Assembly: GCA_029247365.1 (NCBI GenBank)
Contig: JAQWLJ010000047.1
Coordinates: 35,211-99,210, forward strand
From: Acidimicrobiales bacterium
Lineage (GTDB): Bacteria; Actinomycetota; Acidimicrobiia; Acidimicrobiales; Aldehydirespiratoraceae
Direction: 5' to 3'
Length of the DNA stretch: 64,000 bases
How positions within the stretch are numbered: the first letter of the stretch is position 1; every line of letters starts with the position of its first letter. Made by a program: the position numbers and the translations under genes. The notes below the pieces were generated by a model. That model did no database searches, was not told the origin of the DNA, and worked only from the letters and a program-made list of their open reading frames with translations. This document shows, piece after piece, positions 62,548 through 64,000 of the stretch.

Positions 62548-62595
62548 CGTGCGGTGAGTGTAGGGCGCCCCGTGAGCGCGGTAGCTTTCGCCTCG

Positions 62596-63555
62596 ATGGC
62601 TGGTGGACTTGTTGGACTGTTGGACGACGTGGCGGCGCTGGCGAAGCTGGCTGCCACCTCGATCGACGATGTAGGGGCCGCTGCGGGTCGCGCGTCGATG
62701 AAAGCAGCGGGCTTGATGGTCGACGACACTGCGGTGACCCCCACCTACGTGCATGGCATCGCCGCCGAGCGCGAGTTGCCGATCATCAAGCGCATCGCCA
62801 AGGGATCGATCCGCAACAAACTGCTGTTCATCCTTCCGGCGGCGCTGGTCCTCAGCGAGTTTCTGCCCACGGTGGTGGAACTCATCTTGATCGGAGGCGG
62901 CACGTTCCTCTGCTACGAGGGAGCCCACAAGATTGTTCACGCGATCAAGGGCGACGATCACGACCACGACGTTCCGGCTGCGGTCAAAGGACCGGGCGCC
63001 GAGGAGTCGACCGTGGCAGGAGCGATCCGCACCGACCTGATTCTGTCGGGTGAGATCATGGTCATCGCTCTCAAAGAGGTCATCGAGGAGCCATTCCTGT
63101 CGCGTGCTGCCGTGCTCGTCGTGGTCGCCGTGCTCGTCACGATTGTCGTCTTCGGCCTGGTCGCGCTCATCGTCAAGATGGACGACGTCGGGCTGATGAT
63201 GACCCAACAGGACTCTGCGCGATCGGAATGGATTGGGCGCCGGCTGGTCAGCGCCATGCCAAAGGTCCTCACGTTCCTCACCGTGGTCGGTACTGCCGCC
63301 ATGCTCTGGGTCGGTGGCCACATCCTCATCGCCGGCGCCCACGAACTCGGATGGGACTGGCCATACGACCTGGTTCACGATGCCGCACATCAGGTCGAAG
63401 ACGTTGGCCGCGTTGGTGGCTTCCTCGCCTGGCTCGTGAATACCGCCATCTCGGCCGTTGTCGGACTTGCGTGGGGTTGCCTCGTCATGGCTGCGGCAGC
63501 GGTCGCGCCGTTCAACAGGACCAGTCACGCCGTGCACGAGCCCACCACCAACTAG
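62596..63555 (+). CDS. DUF808 membrane protein
   Basis: A 319-residue inner-membrane protein of the DUF808/YedI family. It begins MAGGLVGLLDDVAALAKLAA, continues YVHGIAAERELPIIKRIAKGS, LLFILPAALVLSEFLP and GGGTFLCYEGAHKIVHAIKG, then four more helices, and ends near FNRTS. Function unknown. ATG 62596 gives the conserved N-terminus; a GTG at 62572 would add 8 residues. TAGCTT lies 8 bases before the ATG. Confidence 0.9.
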   Translation: MAGGLVGLLDDVAALAKLAATSIDDVGAAAGRASMKAAGLMVDDTAVTPTYVHGIAAERELPIIKRIAKGSIRNKLLFILPAALVLSEFLPTVVELILIGGGTFLCYEGAHKIVHAIKGDDHDHDVPAAVKGPGAEESTVAGAIRTDLILSGEIMVIALKEVIEEPFLSRAAVLVVVAVLVTIVVFGLVALIVKMDDVGLMMTQQDSARSEWIGRRLVSAMPKVLTFLTVVGTAAMLWVGGHILIAGAHELGWDWPYDLVHDAAHQVEDVGRVGGFLAWLVNTAISAVVGLAWGCLVMAAAAVAPFNRTSHAVHEPTTN

Positions 63556-63588
63556 GCAACAGGCACGTCTCGCCCGGCGGGGCTTGAT

Positions 63589-64000
63589 CTACTGGCTCGG
63601 TGGCGGTGGAAGGATCTCCTGCAGCTCATCAACGGTCACACCCAATGAAGCCACCGCGTCGTCGAGGGGTTCACCGGGGCGGGGCAGGATGTCGATGAGT
63701 TCTGCTTCGGTCACCCCCAGGGCTGATGCTGCGTCGGTGAAATTGGGTGGGGTCCCCGGTCGGTCGGCAGTGGGCGCTGCGCCTCCGGCCCCGCTCTCGA
63801 CCTCGCCCATGAGGCAGCGAGGAATGTAGGGGTAGTCGGTGGTGTTGAAGTACACGTATTCGCCGTCGACGAATGCCCCATTGCACTCGTCGAGATCCCC
63901 GGATCCCGGGGTGAACACCCAGTCGCTCACGTAGGTGCCATCCGCACTGGTGCCTTCGAGGTCCAAGGTCACGGCGTCGCGGCCGCTGTGCACGCAGTCG
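63589..64000 (-). CDS. YHYH-domain-like secreted protein, C-terminal part (5' end outside window)
   Basis: The last 134 or more residues of a protein whose N-terminus lies beyond the window. The segment DLDECNGAFVDGEYVYFNT and YPYIPRCLMG matches the end of YHYH-domain proteins (normally LDxCNG..., YHYH, FPY...C.G), with YHYH changed to YVYF. It is followed by a Gly/Ala/Pro linker and two similar 17-residue units containing LGVTEAELIDILP and LGVTVDELQEILP. Likely exported. The frame is open to the window edge. Confidence 0.65.
   Translation of the reverse strand, partial: DCVHSGRDAVTLDLEGTSADGTYVSDWVFTPGSGDLDECNGAFVDGEYVYFNTTDYPYIPRCLMGEVESGAGGAAPTADRPGTPPNFTDAASALGVTEAELIDILPRPGEPLDDAVASLGVTVDELQEILPPPPSQ

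Overview
This is a high-GC, gene-dense chromosomal window from an actinobacterium, most likely a member of the class Acidimicrobiia (marine or soil Ilumatobacter-like lineages). The basis is the gene families present: two WhiB regulators, F420-type LLM oxidoreductases, a UPF0182 giant membrane protein, an SCO6745-family protein, a DUF2342-type zincin, MreB, and one-subunit (type B) SdhC. Many genes start directly after a TANNNT hexamer, as in actinobacterial leaderless transcripts. The taxonomic call is inference from gene content; no 16S gene is present.

Layout. 1-9 kb: a heterodimeric ABC exporter (first subunit cut by the window edge), malate dehydrogenase, an Fpg/Nei glycosylase, SCP2-like and RDD proteins, a DUF368 membrane protein and an alpha/beta hydrolase fold lacking its serine. 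9-14.5 kb: a TPP-dependent acetolactate synthase-like enzyme and the sdhC-sdhA-sdhB operon. 14.5-23 kb: a GH2-like protein, a MoxR-type AAA ATPase and its probable VWA partner, separated by an opposing tetR-maoC-GH1-like block. 23-26 kb: a regulatory block of whiB, tatA, ECF sigma, membrane anti-sigma and a second whiB. 26-31 kb: a tightly overlapping glucokinase-ppk1-Nudix-MFS series. 31-37 kb: zincin, membrane-anchored SDR, HtrA-like pseudoprotease, moaE, mreB (apparently with a CTG start) and a HEAT-repeat protein. 37-44.8 kb: a Lon-like PDZ protease, a DivIVA-like coiled-coil protein with a long acidic linker, UPF0182 and a lipoprotein. 44.8-50.6 kb: small enzymes, a broken TauD-type dioxygenase and a remnant of a homocysteine methyltransferase gene. 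50.7-52.2 kb: initiator tRNA followed by strong hairpins and a sparsely coding stretch. 52.2-62.5 kb: catabolic and xenobiotic-type genes (DoeB-like deacetylase, Baeyer-Villiger-like monooxygenase, enoyl-CoA hydratase, acyl-CoA dehydrogenase-like protein, family III CoA transferase, sulfotransferase, LLM oxidoreductase, thioesterase). 62.6-64 kb: a DUF808 membrane protein and the end of a YHYH-type secreted protein.

The main themes are central carbon metabolism (mdh, sdh, glucokinase, ppk), envelope and shape functions (mreB, DivIVA-like, Lon/PDZ, UPF0182), stress regulation (sigma/anti-sigma, WhiB) and CoA-linked catabolism. The most unusual feature is the number of well-preserved proteins from enzyme families whose catalytic residues are substituted: alpha/beta hydrolase, GH2, GH1, S1 protease, SDR and zincin. 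Also notable are the nonsense-interrupted TauD, the CTG-start mreB and the widespread leaderless promoter pattern. I found no mobile element, prophage or CRISPR array.
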